Source of the DNA: Paractinoplanes deccanensis
GTDB lineage: Bacteria; Actinomycetota; Actinomycetes; Mycobacteriales; Micromonosporaceae
Assembly: GCF_016862115.1 (NCBI RefSeq)
Contig: NZ_BOMI01000128.1
Span: 1 to 64,000 of the forward strand
Length of the DNA: 64,000 bases
Direction of reading: 5' to 3'
The position numbers were made by a program, and so were the translations under genes. Below, one piece after another: positions 1 to 11,772 of this stretch. The first letter of the stretch is position 1, and every line of letters begins with the position of its first letter. The notes below the pieces were generated by a model that did no database searches, was not told where the DNA came from, and saw only the letters and a program-made list of their open reading frames with translations.

Positions 1-82
1 AGCGGCCGTGGCGTGCTCGGTCGCGGCCAGCGTCCCGTGGCGTGGCGTGGTGGGTGGCGGCCGGCGGCGTGGCGTGGCGGCG

Positions 83-2125
83 TCAGGCGTCGTTGCGGAG
101 GACGAGGATGGCGATGTCGTCGCGGGGCTCTTCGACCGAGAAGTTGATGGTTGTGGAGCGCAGGCGGGCGGCCATCACCTCGGCCGGATAGCCCGCCAGG
201 GGGCCCGCCGCGTCGCGGAGGCGGGCTGTGCCGAACAGCTCGCGGCCTCGGCGGCGTTCGGTGACGCCGTCGGTGTAGAAGATGAGCGAGTCGCCTGGCT
301 GGAGGCGCACCTCGGTGTCGGGGGACGAGATCGTCTCCAGGAGGCCGAGGGCCGTGCCGCCCGCGCCGACGAATGAGGTCTTGCCGTCCGCGTGGACCAG
401 GACCGCTCTGTCGTGGCCGGCCAGGTGCAGGCAGACCGCCAGCACACCGTCGGGGGCTCGGCTCACCGAGGCCATCGCCAGGGTGCAGTAGCGGCCGCCG
501 CCTCGCTGGACCAGTGTCCGGTTGACGCGGCAGAGGATCTCGTTCATCGGCTTGCCGTCGTCGACCAGGATGCGGATCACGTCGCGGACCAGGCCGGTCA
601 CCGTTGCCGCCTGGACGCCCTTGCCGGAGACGTCGCCGACCACCACGATCCAGCTGTCGGGGCCCGACGGCACCACGTCGTAGAAGTCGCCGCCGACCTC
701 GGAGCCGGTCGGGACGTATTCGGCCGCGAAGCCGACGCCGTCGACCCGGGGGAGGGTCGGCGGGAGCAGCGAGGCCTGCAGGGTGCGGGCGACCTTGTGC
801 CGCTCGTCGTGGATGCGCGCGTTGTCGATCGCCAGGGCCGCCCGGCGTGCCACGTCCTCGAGGATCGCCACCTCGTCGGTGTCGTGCCTGATGCGGTGGT
901 GGCGGCCGACCGCGAGCGTGCCGAGCCTGGTGCCCCGGGCGACCAGCGGCACGGCGAAGCCCTCCGCCGGTGGCCCGAGCATCACCTGGGTGCCGAGCCG
1001 GGACGCCTCCTCGAGGCGGGACAGGACCGAGTCGGGACCCGTCTGCGCCAGCGTCTCGTGCAGCTCGGGCAGCGCCGACTCGTCGGTGTGTGTCGCCGCG
1101 GCCAGCTGGAGGTGGCCCCACGCGTCTGTCGTGTGCACCGCGCACCACTGGCCGAGCCGGGGCACCACCAGCTGCGGGATCAGCGCCATCGTCAGGTTGA
1201 CGTCGAGCGACTGGGCGAGCAGCTCGCTCGCCTCGGCCAGGAACGTCAGCCACGTCTGCCGGCGCAGGTCGGTGCGGCGCAGGCGGTCATTTTCGAGGTG
1301 GAGCGAGAAGCGCTCGGCGACCATGGTGGCCAGCGGCTGCGCGTAGCCGATGGGGGACGCGTCGAGTTCGAGCTCGCCCGCGTACGGCCGGTGGACCGAC
1401 AGCGGCACCCGGATGGTCTCGGCGTCGTCGCGCGGCGCTCGGCCGTAGCGGGCCAGCAGCTGGGGGCCGCCACCGTCGCCGCGGTCGAGCCGGATCACCG
1501 CGCCCGCCGCGCCGGTCAGCTGGGCCAGCTGCGCGAGCAGGCCGGCGGCGAACTCGGCCAGCCCGTCCTCGGTCTGCCGCTCGGGGGCGACCTGGAGCAG
1601 CGCGGTGAGCGCGCCGGCGCTCGGGGTGCCGCCCTCGATCTCCTGGGGGGTCGCCGGCACCACGGCCGCCGCCGTCTCGCCGGCGGGCTCGCGTTCGAGG
1701 CGGAACCAGACGCCCTTGCCGGTGCCCTCGTGCACCGTGCCCCAGCGGCTGGCGAAATGGTCGACCAGCAGCAGGCCCCGGCCGCGCTCGGCGACCTCGC
1801 CGATGTCGACGCTCTCGTTGCGCGGGCCGACCGCGAGCTGCTCGACCGGGCCGGGCGCGAAGTCGGTGACCGTGACGGTCAGCCCGGTCGCGTCGGCGCG
1901 CACCTCGATGTCGAGCTCGGTGTTGGCGTGCACCACCGCGTTGGTGGAGAGCTCGGTGGTCAGCAGCAGGGCCTCGTTGAGCAGGGGGTCGAGACCCGCC
2001 TCCTCGAGGACGGAGCGCACCAGGGCGCGTGCCGCCGCCGGCGTACGCCGGTCGTTGGGCAGGCGAACGCGCCGGACGAGCCCGCCCGCCGGACTCTCCG
2101 AGATCGCCTCGGCCTCCGCTGACAC
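83..2125 (-). CDS. osaC: OsaC-like RsbW-type kinase / GAF / SpoIIE (PP2C) phosphatase
   Basis: A 680-residue cytoplasmic signalling protein. Residues ~15-140 form a GHKL ATPase fold of the RsbW type (ELSTNA N-box at 58-63, a GRGLLLVD motif, a late GTGKGVWF stretch). Residues ~175-330 and ~330-470 look like two GAF-type sensor domains. Residues ~470-680 are a SpoIIE/PP2C phosphatase (EVGGDFYDV, VVGDVSGKG, FYTDGVTE and a final DDIAILVL give the metal-binding acidic residues). The GTG start is chosen because AGGAGAGG lies 8 nt upstream; the frame stays open further upstream but has no ribosome site there. The gene diverges from the poly-HAMP kinase gene, as osaC does from osaAB in Streptomyces coelicolor, where OsaC modulates sigma-B after osmotic stress. 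Inference: it sets the phosphorylation state of a STAS protein such as the one at 7954-8280. I see no PAS domain, unlike the Streptomyces description. The domain call is firm; the osa name is by context. Confidence 0.82.
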   Translation of the reverse strand: MSAEAEAISESPAGGLVRRVRLPNDRRTPAAARALVRSVLEEAGLDPLLNEALLLTTELSTNAVVHANTELDIEVRADATGLTVTVTDFAPGPVEQLAVGPRNESVDIGEVAERGRGLLLVDHFASRWGTVHEGTGKGVWFRLEREPAGETAAAVVPATPQEIEGGTPSAGALTALLQVAPERQTEDGLAEFAAGLLAQLAQLTGAAGAVIRLDRGDGGGPQLLARYGRAPRDDAETIRVPLSVHRPYAGELELDASPIGYAQPLATMVAERFSLHLENDRLRRTDLRRQTWLTFLAEASELLAQSLDVNLTMALIPQLVVPRLGQWCAVHTTDAWGHLQLAAATHTDESALPELHETLAQTGPDSVLSRLEEASRLGTQVMLGPPAEGFAVPLVARGTRLGTLAVGRHHRIRHDTDEVAILEDVARRAALAIDNARIHDERHKVARTLQASLLPPTLPRVDGVGFAAEYVPTGSEVGGDFYDVVPSGPDSWIVVVGDVSGKGVQAATVTGLVRDVIRILVDDGKPMNEILCRVNRTLVQRGGGRYCTLAMASVSRAPDGVLAVCLHLAGHDRAVLVHADGKTSFVGAGGTALGLLETISSPDTEVRLQPGDSLIFYTDGVTERRRGRELFGTARLRDAAGPLAGYPAEVMAARLRSTTINFSVEEPRDDIAILVLRNDA

Positions 2126-2175
2126 CCATGCATCCTCTCCTGAGGAAGGGCCTGTGCACAAAGTCGTGTCTCGCA

Positions 2176-2205
2176 TTGACCCGGTCGGGCGAGAGAGGAT
2201 AGGGC
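2176..2205 (+). promoter_or_regulatory. candidate promoter of the poly-HAMP kinase gene
   Basis: TTGACC at 2176-2181 and TAGGGC at 2200-2205 are separated by 18 nt, 32 nt before the kinase start. The -35 box is good; the -10 box misses the final T of TANNNT. It lies in the 112-bp divergent spacer, so opposing promoters may interfere. Confidence 0.35.
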
Positions 2206-2237
2206 AGCCCAGCAGTTGGACAGCGAGTGAGGACAGC

Positions 2238-6636
<4,399 letters not shown>

Positions 6637-6644
<8 letters not shown>

Positions 6645-7185
6645 GCGTGCCAAGGCCCTGCTCGTCGACGACCGCAAGGACAACTTGCTGGCCCTGGAGG
6701 CGATCCTCCAGGGCCTGCCGGTGACCCCGGTGGCCGTGCAGAGCGGCGAGGCGGCGCTGAAGCAGCTGCTCACCGACGATTTCGCGGTCATCCTGCTCGA
6801 CGCGCAGATGCCCAACATGGACGGCTTCGAGACGGCGAGCCACATCAAGCGGCGCGAGCGCACCCGGCACGTGCCGATCCTGTTCCTCACGGCCGCCGAC
6901 CGGGACGCGCAGCTCGCGCTCCGGGGCTATGCGGTGGGCGCGGTCGACTACCTGACCAAGCCCTTCGACCCGTGGGTGCTACGCGCCAAGGTGTCCATCT
7001 TCGTCGAGCTGTGGACGAAGTCGCAGCAGCTCAAGGCCCAGGCCGACGCGACGCGCGAGCGCGAGGCGCAGTGGCAGCGGCTCACCGAGACGGTGGACGA
7101 GGCGGCCCGGGTGCTGCGCTCCGGCGGCGACGACGCCGCCGCCGAAGCGCTGGCCCTCCTGGAGAAGGCCCGCTGGGGCAATTAG
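6637..7185 (+). CDS. osaB: stand-alone response regulator with C-terminal coil (OsaB-like)
   Basis: 182 residues. A CheY-like receiver spans ~5-125: the acidic pair in LLVDDR, the phospho-acceptor Asp55 in ILLDAQMP, a Thr/Ala switch in FLTAAD and the Lys of LTKPFDP. The remaining ~55 residues are charged and predicted coiled coil (QQLKAQADATREREAQWQ), with no DNA-binding or enzymatic output domain. It starts at GTG, overlaps the kinase stop by 8 nt and has the strong site GAGGAAAGGA 6 nt upstream, so translation is coupled to the kinase. OsaB of Streptomyces has the same receiver-plus-coil layout. Inference: it works through protein-protein contact, possibly with the divergent RsbW/SpoIIE protein, rather than by binding promoters. 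Its stop overlaps the convergent thioredoxin gene by 4 nt. Confidence 0.88.
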
Positions 7186-7529
7186 ACGTTGGCGTACGGG
7201 GCGACGGCGTTCGCCAGCAGCTGCCGCAGGACGGACTTCGGGCGGGCGCCGACGGTCGAGCCGGTGAGCACACCGCCGCTGTAGACGAGCAGGGTCGGCA
7301 GCGACATGATCCGGTGGGCTCGGGCGGTCTCGGGGTTCTCGTCGGCGTTCAGCGTGGCGATCAGCAGCCTGCCGGCGAACTCGGGGGCGAGCTCGGCCAG
7401 GGTGCGGGCCATCGGGCCGCACGGCGGGCACCACTCGGCCCAGACGTCGAGGACGACCGGGGTGGTGGCGTTGCGGATCGTCTCCGCGAAGTTCTGGTCG
7501 GTCAGGGCTGGCAGGTCATGGTCAGGCAC
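7182..7529 (-). CDS. thioredoxin with a CPPC active site
   Basis: 115 residues, the normal length of a thioredoxin domain. The active-site motif is WCPPC rather than the usual WCGPC, followed by GPMART; a cis-proline lies in MSLPTLLVY. No signal peptide, so cytoplasmic. The GTG start is supported by GAGGAG 5 nt upstream and overlaps the 3' end of the MerR gene by 28 nt, so the two genes are co-transcribed with merR first. CPPC changes the redox potential relative to CGPC in known thioredoxins (family knowledge), so this may be a specialised protein for a particular client or stress. The pairing with a MerR regulator suggests induction by thiol or metal stress (inference). Its stop overlaps that of the convergent receiver gene. 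Confidence 0.88.
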   Translation of the reverse strand: MPDHDLPALTDQNFAETIRNATTPVVLDVWAEWCPPCGPMARTLAELAPEFAGRLLIATLNADENPETARAHRIMSLPTLLVYSGGVLTGSTVGARPKSVLRQLLANAVAPYANV

Positions 7530-7885
7530 AGCGACTCCTCGACGGCCTCGTTCAGCTGGGCGCGCAGTCGCTGCCGGATGTCGGTGAGCTGCCCGATGTA
7601 GCTGTCCACTTCGGCCAGCTTGCGGCGCAGCACCTCGACCGAGTCCGGGCAGACGTGCCCGAGCTCGTTTCCAGCGCGCAGGCACGCGACGAAGGGCTTG
7701 ATGTCCTCGAGACCGAAGCCGGCGGCGAGCAGCGAGCGGATCTCGTGCACGACGCGCAGCTCGGCGTCGTCGTACTGGCGGTATCCGTTCGCGTCCCGGC
7801 CGGCTCGGACCAGGCCGTGCTGCTCGTAGTAGCGCAGCGTCCTCGTGCTGGTGCCGGCCTTCTCGGCCAGCTCTCCGATCAACAT
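7502..7885 (-). CDS. MerR-family transcriptional regulator
   Basis: 127 residues from the ATG of MLIGELA, preceded by GGAGGGCGCCGGG; an ATG five codons upstream is the alternative. An N-terminal winged helix (IGELAEKAGTSTRTLRYYEQHGLV, residues ~2-25 and on to ~70) is followed by a dimerising coiled coil (LRRKLAEVDSYIGQLTDIRQRL). Cysteines occur in ACLRAG, HVCPD and, at the very C-terminus, CLTMTCQP. The terminal CxxxxC pair could bind a metal or form a disulfide, but it is not the SoxR iron-sulfur motif or the CueR spacing. The thioredoxin gene overlaps its 3' end, so I infer a thiol- or metal-responsive activator that controls its own operon through the palindromes upstream at 7902-7939. Confidence 0.85.
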   Translation of the reverse strand: MLIGELAEKAGTSTRTLRYYEQHGLVRAGRDANGYRQYDDAELRVVHEIRSLLAAGFGLEDIKPFVACLRAGNELGHVCPDSVEVLRRKLAEVDSYIGQLTDIRQRLRAQLNEAVEESLCLTMTCQP

Positions 7886-7901
7886 CCCGGCGCCCTCCAT
7901 C

Positions 7902-7939
7902 CGTCAGCTGACGTTAGGCGTTGACACCGGCGTCAACGC
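7902..7939. promoter_or_regulatory. two palindromes, candidate MerR operator
   Basis: Two perfect inverted repeats lie just upstream of merR: CGTCAGCTGACG at 7902-7913, and GCGTTGAC / GTCAACGC (7918-7925 / 7932-7939) with a 6-nt centre. The second contains a TTGAC -35-like core on both strands. A dyad overlapping the promoter is typical for MerR regulators, but I cannot place a convincing -10 box at the 19-20 nt spacing they prefer. Confidence 0.5.
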
Positions 7940-7953
7940 AACCCTGGGAGGGG

Positions 7954-8280
7954 TCAGGCGGTGCTGCTGATCATCAAGGCGCTCCTGAGGCCCGTGATAT
8001 CGAGCACTCGCATGAGGAAGTCGCCGACGTTGGCGAGGGCCAGCACGGAGCGGGCGTGCTGGGCCTTGCGGCTGAGCACGACCAGGGTGCCGAGGCCCTG
8101 GGAATCGCAGAAGGTGACACCCGCCATGTCCAGCACGATGCGCGCCGGCGGCTCGGCCAGCACCTCGTTGACCAGCGTCGACAGGTTGGTGACCGTGAGC
8201 ACGTCGATCTCCCCGGCGAGGTGGAAGACGACCTCGTCGGGGGCTCGCTGAACCGTGATCGACAGTTCGGGTCGCTCCAC
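7954..8280 (-). CDS. STAS-domain anti-sigma factor antagonist
   Basis: 108 residues, a single STAS domain of the RsbV/SpoIIAA type. The conserved FCDSQGLG loop carries the Ser that partner anti-sigma kinases phosphorylate; AGEIDVLTV and ARIVLDMAGV form the preceding strands. It starts at GTG. Unphosphorylated family members bind an RsbW-type kinase and release its sigma factor; a SpoIIE/PP2C phosphatase reactivates them. Both activities are encoded ~6 kb away in the OsaC-like protein, so a functional link is plausible but not proven. It is separated from merR by 68 bp and reads in the same direction. Confidence 0.9.
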   Translation of the reverse strand: MERPELSITVQRAPDEVVFHLAGEIDVLTVTNLSTLVNEVLAEPPARIVLDMAGVTFCDSQGLGTLVVLSRKAQHARSVLALANVGDFLMRVLDITGLRSALMISSTA

Positions 8281-8438
8281 CCGGTCAGCCTATCGCCTAT
8301 GCACCGGTTCGGCCCGTCGGGCGCGTCCGTAACAGGGCGTTCCGGACATCCCCGGATGCGGCTTTGCGGCATCCTCGGGTGATGTGAGGAACCCTCTTGA
8401 GATTCTTGCCGGGCCCCGCTGACACAATGGGAGCCGCT

Positions 8439-9761
8439 GTGACCACCTCATACCGCGCCGAGGGCCTCCCCTACCCGGAGGACGCCCCGGCTTCCCAGGC
8501 CCTCTTCGACCGCGCCAAGGCCATCGTGCCGGGCGGGGTCAATTCACCCGTGCGTGCGTTCCGAGCGGTCGGTGGCACGCCCCGATTCATGGCGCAGGGC
8601 TCGGGCCCGTGGCTGACCGACGCCGACGGCCGGCGTTACGTCGACCTGGTCTGCTCGTGGGGCCCGCTCATCCACGGCCACGCCCGCCCCGAGGTCATCG
8701 AGGCCATCCAGGCCGCGGCCGCGCGGGGCACCAGCTTCGGCACGCCCACCGCGGGCGAGGTCGACCTGGCCGAGGAGATCGTCCGCCGCACCCCGGTCGA
8801 CGAGGTCCGCCTGGTCAACTCCGGCACCGAGGCCACCATGTCGGCGATCCGGCTGGCCCGCGGCTTCACCGGCCGCTCCAAGATCGTGAAGTTCGCCGGC
8901 TGCTACCACGGGCACGTCGACGCGCTGCTCGCCGCGGCCGGCTCCGGCGTGGCCACGCTCGGGCTGCCCGACTCGCCCGGTGTCACGGGCGCGGCGGCGA
9001 GCGAGACCATCGTCCTGCCCTACAACGACGTCTCCGCTGTCGAGGCGGTCTTCCGCGAGAGCGGCGGCGAGATCGCCGCGATCATCACCGAGGCCGCGGC
9101 CGGCAACATGGGGGTCATCGCCCCGCGCGACGGCTTCAACCAGCGGCTCGCCGAGATCGCCCACGCGGCCGGCGCGCTGCTGATCGTCGACGAGGTGATG
9201 ACCGGCTTCCGGGTCTCGGCCGGTGGCTGGGCCGGGCTCGACCCGGTCGACGCCGACCTGTTCACCTTCGGCAAGGTGATGGGCGGCGGCCTGCCCGCGG
9301 CGGCGTTCGGCGGCCGCCGCGACGTGATGTCGCGCCTCGCCCCCGCCGGCCCCGTCTATCAGGCCGGCACGCTCTCGGGCAACCCGCTGGCCTGCGCGGC
9401 CGGGCTCGCCTCGCTGCGGCTCGCCGACGACGCGGTCTACAAGCGGCTCGACGAGCTCTCGGCGACGGTCGGCGCGCTCGCCTCCGACGCGCTCAACCAG
9501 GCCGGCGTCCCGCACCGGGTGTCGTTCGCCGGCAACATGTTCTCCATCTTCTTCACCGAGGTCGACGTGGTCGACTACGACTCGGCGAAGACCCAGGACG
9601 CCGGCGCCTTCAAGGCGTTCTTCCACGAGATGCTGTCGCGCGGGGTCTACCTGCCGCCGAGCGCGTTCGAGTCGTGGTTCGTCTCGACCGCGATCGACGA
9701 CGCGGCGCTCGAGCAGATCGCGGCGGCGCTGCCGCACGCGGCGAGGGCGGCCGCGCGATGA
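8439..9761 (+). CDS. hemL: glutamate-1-semialdehyde 2,1-aminomutase
   Basis: 440 residues, a PLP-dependent fold type I enzyme that turns glutamate-1-semialdehyde into 5-aminolevulinate for haem and cobalamin. Motifs: VPGGVNSPVRAF near the N-terminus, NSGTEATMSAIRLARG, CYHGHVD, VDEVMTGFR, and the PLP-binding lysine in FGKVMGGGLPAA (Lys279). The GTG start is chosen because GGGAG lies 5 nt before it; ATG at 8427 gives four more residues but has no ribosome site. It heads an operon with a phosphatase gene and the TlpA-CcdA-ResB-CcsB cytochrome c maturation genes, the same order as Rv0524-Rv0529 in Mycobacterium tuberculosis. The operon thus couples haem synthesis to haem attachment. Confidence 0.96.
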   Translation: MTTSYRAEGLPYPEDAPASQALFDRAKAIVPGGVNSPVRAFRAVGGTPRFMAQGSGPWLTDADGRRYVDLVCSWGPLIHGHARPEVIEAIQAAAARGTSFGTPTAGEVDLAEEIVRRTPVDEVRLVNSGTEATMSAIRLARGFTGRSKIVKFAGCYHGHVDALLAAAGSGVATLGLPDSPGVTGAAASETIVLPYNDVSAVEAVFRESGGEIAAIITEAAAGNMGVIAPRDGFNQRLAEIAHAAGALLIVDEVMTGFRVSAGGWAGLDPVDADLFTFGKVMGGGLPAAAFGGRRDVMSRLAPAGPVYQAGTLSGNPLACAAGLASLRLADDAVYKRLDELSATVGALASDALNQAGVPHRVSFAGNMFSIFFTEVDVVDYDSAKTQDAGAFKAFFHEMLSRGVYLPPSAFESWFVSTAIDDAALEQIAAALPHAARAAAR

Positions 9762-10414
9762 GCGAGCCCACCAGGACCACCGTGCACGTCCTGCGCCACG
9801 GCGAGGTCTACAACCCCGACAAGGTCCTGTACGGCCGGCTGCCCGACTTCCACCTCTCCGAGCTGGGCAAGCAGATGGCCAAGGCGGCCGCCGAGGCGCT
9901 CAAGGACCACGACGTGACCTACGTGGTCTCCAGTCCGCTCGAGCGCGCGCAGGAGACGGCCGCCCCGATCGCCGCCGAGTTCGACCTCGAGATCGCCACC
10001 GACGTGCGGCTGATCGAGAGCTCCAACTTCTTCGAGGGCAAGAAGGTGTCCGTCGGCGACGGCGCGTTCAGCAACCCGCGTCACTGGTGGGTGCTGCGCG
10101 ACCCGATCACCCCGTCCTGGGGCGAGGCCTACCTGGTGATCGCGCAGCGCATGTTCGCCGCGGTCCAGGCCGCCCGGGTCGCCGCCGAGGGCCACGAGGC
10201 GGTCTGCATCTCGCACCAACTGCCGATCTGGACCCTCCGGCGGTACGTGGAGAAGAAGCGGCTCTGGCACGATCCGCGTAAGCGGCAGTGCGGGCTCGCG
10301 AGTCTCACCTCGTTCCACTTCGAAGACTCCAAGATCGTCGGGATCGACTACTCCGAGCCGGCCGCCCATCTGGTGGCCCTGTCCGCGACAGCCAAGACCG
10401 CCAAGGGAGCTTGA
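9758..10414 (+). CDS. histidine phosphatase superfamily protein
   Basis: 218 residues. LRHGE near residue 10 carries the catalytic histidine; the later SSPLERAQETAAPIA and SHQLPIW segments supply the remaining phosphate-pocket Arg and His. The ATG overlaps the hemL stop (ATGA), indicating translational coupling. This phosphoglycerate-mutase-like protein is conserved at this place between hemL and the cytochrome c genes in many actinobacteria, but its substrate is unknown. It is more likely a phosphatase than a mutase, because the operon has no glycolytic genes. Confidence 0.88.
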   Translation: MSEPTRTTVHVLRHGEVYNPDKVLYGRLPDFHLSELGKQMAKAAAEALKDHDVTYVVSSPLERAQETAAPIAAEFDLEIATDVRLIESSNFFEGKKVSVGDGAFSNPRHWWVLRDPITPSWGEAYLVIAQRMFAAVQAARVAAEGHEAVCISHQLPIWTLRRYVEKKRLWHDPRKRQCGLASLTSFHFEDSKIVGIDYSEPAAHLVALSATAKTAKGA

Positions 10415-10417
10415 CCC

Positions 10418-10972
10418 GTGCGCCGCCTCGCCACCGTCCTGACCGTCGCCGTCCTCTCGGCCGGCGCGTTAGCCGGGTGCGGCGGCGACAGCTGGGCCGA
10501 CAAGTGCACGACGGCCGAGGGCGTGGTCGAGTGCGCCCCCGGCCAGCGCACGCCGGTCAAGGAGGTCAGCGGCGAGCTGCTCGACGGCAAGCCCTACGAC
10601 CTGAAGCAGGACGCGGGCAAGGTCGTGGTGGTCAACTTCTGGGGCTCCTGGTGCGCGCCGTGCCGCGCCGAGGCCGACGACCTCGAAAAGACGTACCAGT
10701 CGACCAAGGCCCAGAACGTCACGTTCCTCGGCGTCAACACCCGCGACGACCGTGACGCGGCGATCCAGTTCGAGCGCAACCGGGTCACCTACCCGAGCAT
10801 CTACGACGTCGACGGCAAGGTCGCGCTCCAGTTCGACGTGACCCAGACGAGCACCCCGGCCACGCTGATCATCGACCGGCAGGGCCGCATCGCGGTGGCG
10901 ATCCGCCAGGCCACGACGATCACCCAGCTCCAGCCCCTGGTCGAAAAGGTGGCCGCGGAGGGGAACGGCTGA
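10418..10972 (+). CDS. TlpA/ResA-like thioredoxin lipoprotein
   Basis: 184 residues. The N-terminus is a lipoprotein signal ending in LAGC (predicted acylated Cys near residue 21). A TlpA-type thioredoxin domain follows with WCAPC (Cys79, Cys82) and a cis-Pro in TSTPATLIID. It faces outward and probably reduces the CXXCH cysteines of apocytochrome c, receiving electrons from the CcdA protein encoded next. GTG start, with AAGGGAG upstream. Codon 18 is TTA, the rare bldA-dependent leucine codon in developing actinomycetes. Its stop overlaps the ccdA start. Confidence 0.92.
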   Translation: MRRLATVLTVAVLSAGALAGCGGDSWADKCTTAEGVVECAPGQRTPVKEVSGELLDGKPYDLKQDAGKVVVVNFWGSWCAPCRAEADDLEKTYQSTKAQNVTFLGVNTRDDRDAAIQFERNRVTYPSIYDVDGKVALQFDVTQTSTPATLIIDRQGRIAVAIRQATTITQLQPLVEKVAAEGNG

Positions 10973-11772
10973 TGGGCGACCACTTCGCCTCGATCGCCAG
11001 CGGCGGGCCGCTGGTGCTGGCCGTCGCCGTGGCCGCCCTCGCGGGCCTGGTCAGCATCCTGTCGCCCTGCGTCCTGCCCCTCGTGCCGGGCTACCTGTCC
11101 TACGTCACCGGGCTGGCCGGGTCGGACCTCGACGCCTCCGCCTCGTCGGCCACCGCGGCCGGCGGCGGCGTCGCGACGGCCACCAAGGCGCAGAGCAGGA
11201 GCCGCGTGCTCGCCGGCACGAGCCTGTTCGTGCTCGGCTTCGCGGTGGTCTTCATCCTGCTCAACGTCGTGGTGGCCAACGTCGGCTTCCTGCTGCGCCA
11301 CCAGGACGCGCTCAACGTCGTCCTCGGCGTGATGATCATCGTGCTGGGCCTCGGCTACCTCGGCTGGATCCCCGGCCTCCAGCGCGAGGCGCGCATCACG
11401 AAGCTCCCGGCCGCCGGCCTGGTCGGTGCGCCGATCTTCGGGGCGATCTTCGCGCTCTCCTGGGTGCCCTGCGTGGGGCCGACGCTCGGCGCCGTCATGC
11501 TGCTCGGCGCGACCACCGGCGAGACCGACCGCGCGGTGATCCTCGCGATCGCGTACAGCCTGGGCCTGGGCATTCCGTTCGTGCTCTTCGGTCTCTTCTT
11601 CAGCAAGCTGCTCGGCGTCTTCCGGGCCATCCGGCGCAACAGCCGCTGGGTGACCCGGGTCGGCGGGGCGCTGCTGATCCTGGTCGGCCTCGCCCTGGTC
11701 ACGGGCGGCTGGAACCAGTTCCTGATCTGGCTGCGGGTGACCTTCGACTTCGGCGGGGGGACGCTGCTGTGA
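10972..11772 (+). CDS. ccdA: cytochrome c biogenesis thiol transporter CcdA
   Basis: 266 residues, a polytopic membrane protein with about six helices. The paired redox cysteines lie in SPCVLPLVPGY and in WVPCVGPTLGA, both hallmark CcdA/DsbD-beta motifs. It carries reducing equivalents from cytoplasmic thioredoxin across the membrane to the TlpA-like lipoprotein. The ATG shares one base with the tlpA stop (TGATG), and the gene overlaps resB by 4 nt. A Ser/Ala/Thr-rich loop after helix 1 (~50-75) is longer than in the minimal CcdA. Confidence 0.95.
   Translation: MGDHFASIASGGPLVLAVAVAALAGLVSILSPCVLPLVPGYLSYVTGLAGSDLDASASSATAAGGGVATATKAQSRSRVLAGTSLFVLGFAVVFILLNVVVANVGFLLRHQDALNVVLGVMIIVLGLGYLGWIPGLQREARITKLPAAGLVGAPIFGAIFALSWVPCVGPTLGAVMLLGATTGETDRAVILAIAYSLGLGIPFVLFGLFFSKLLGVFRAIRRNSRWVTRVGGALLILVGLALVTGGWNQFLIWLRVTFDFGGGTLL

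Noticed and set aside
1..82. GTGGC-rich repeat downstream of the OsaC-like gene
   Set aside because: Short, simple and degenerate GC-rich sequence; no stable terminator stem could be drawn.
8397..8428. hemL promoter TTGAGA / CACAAT
   Set aside because: The 20-nt spacer and poor -10 box make it unconvincing, though the true promoter must lie near.
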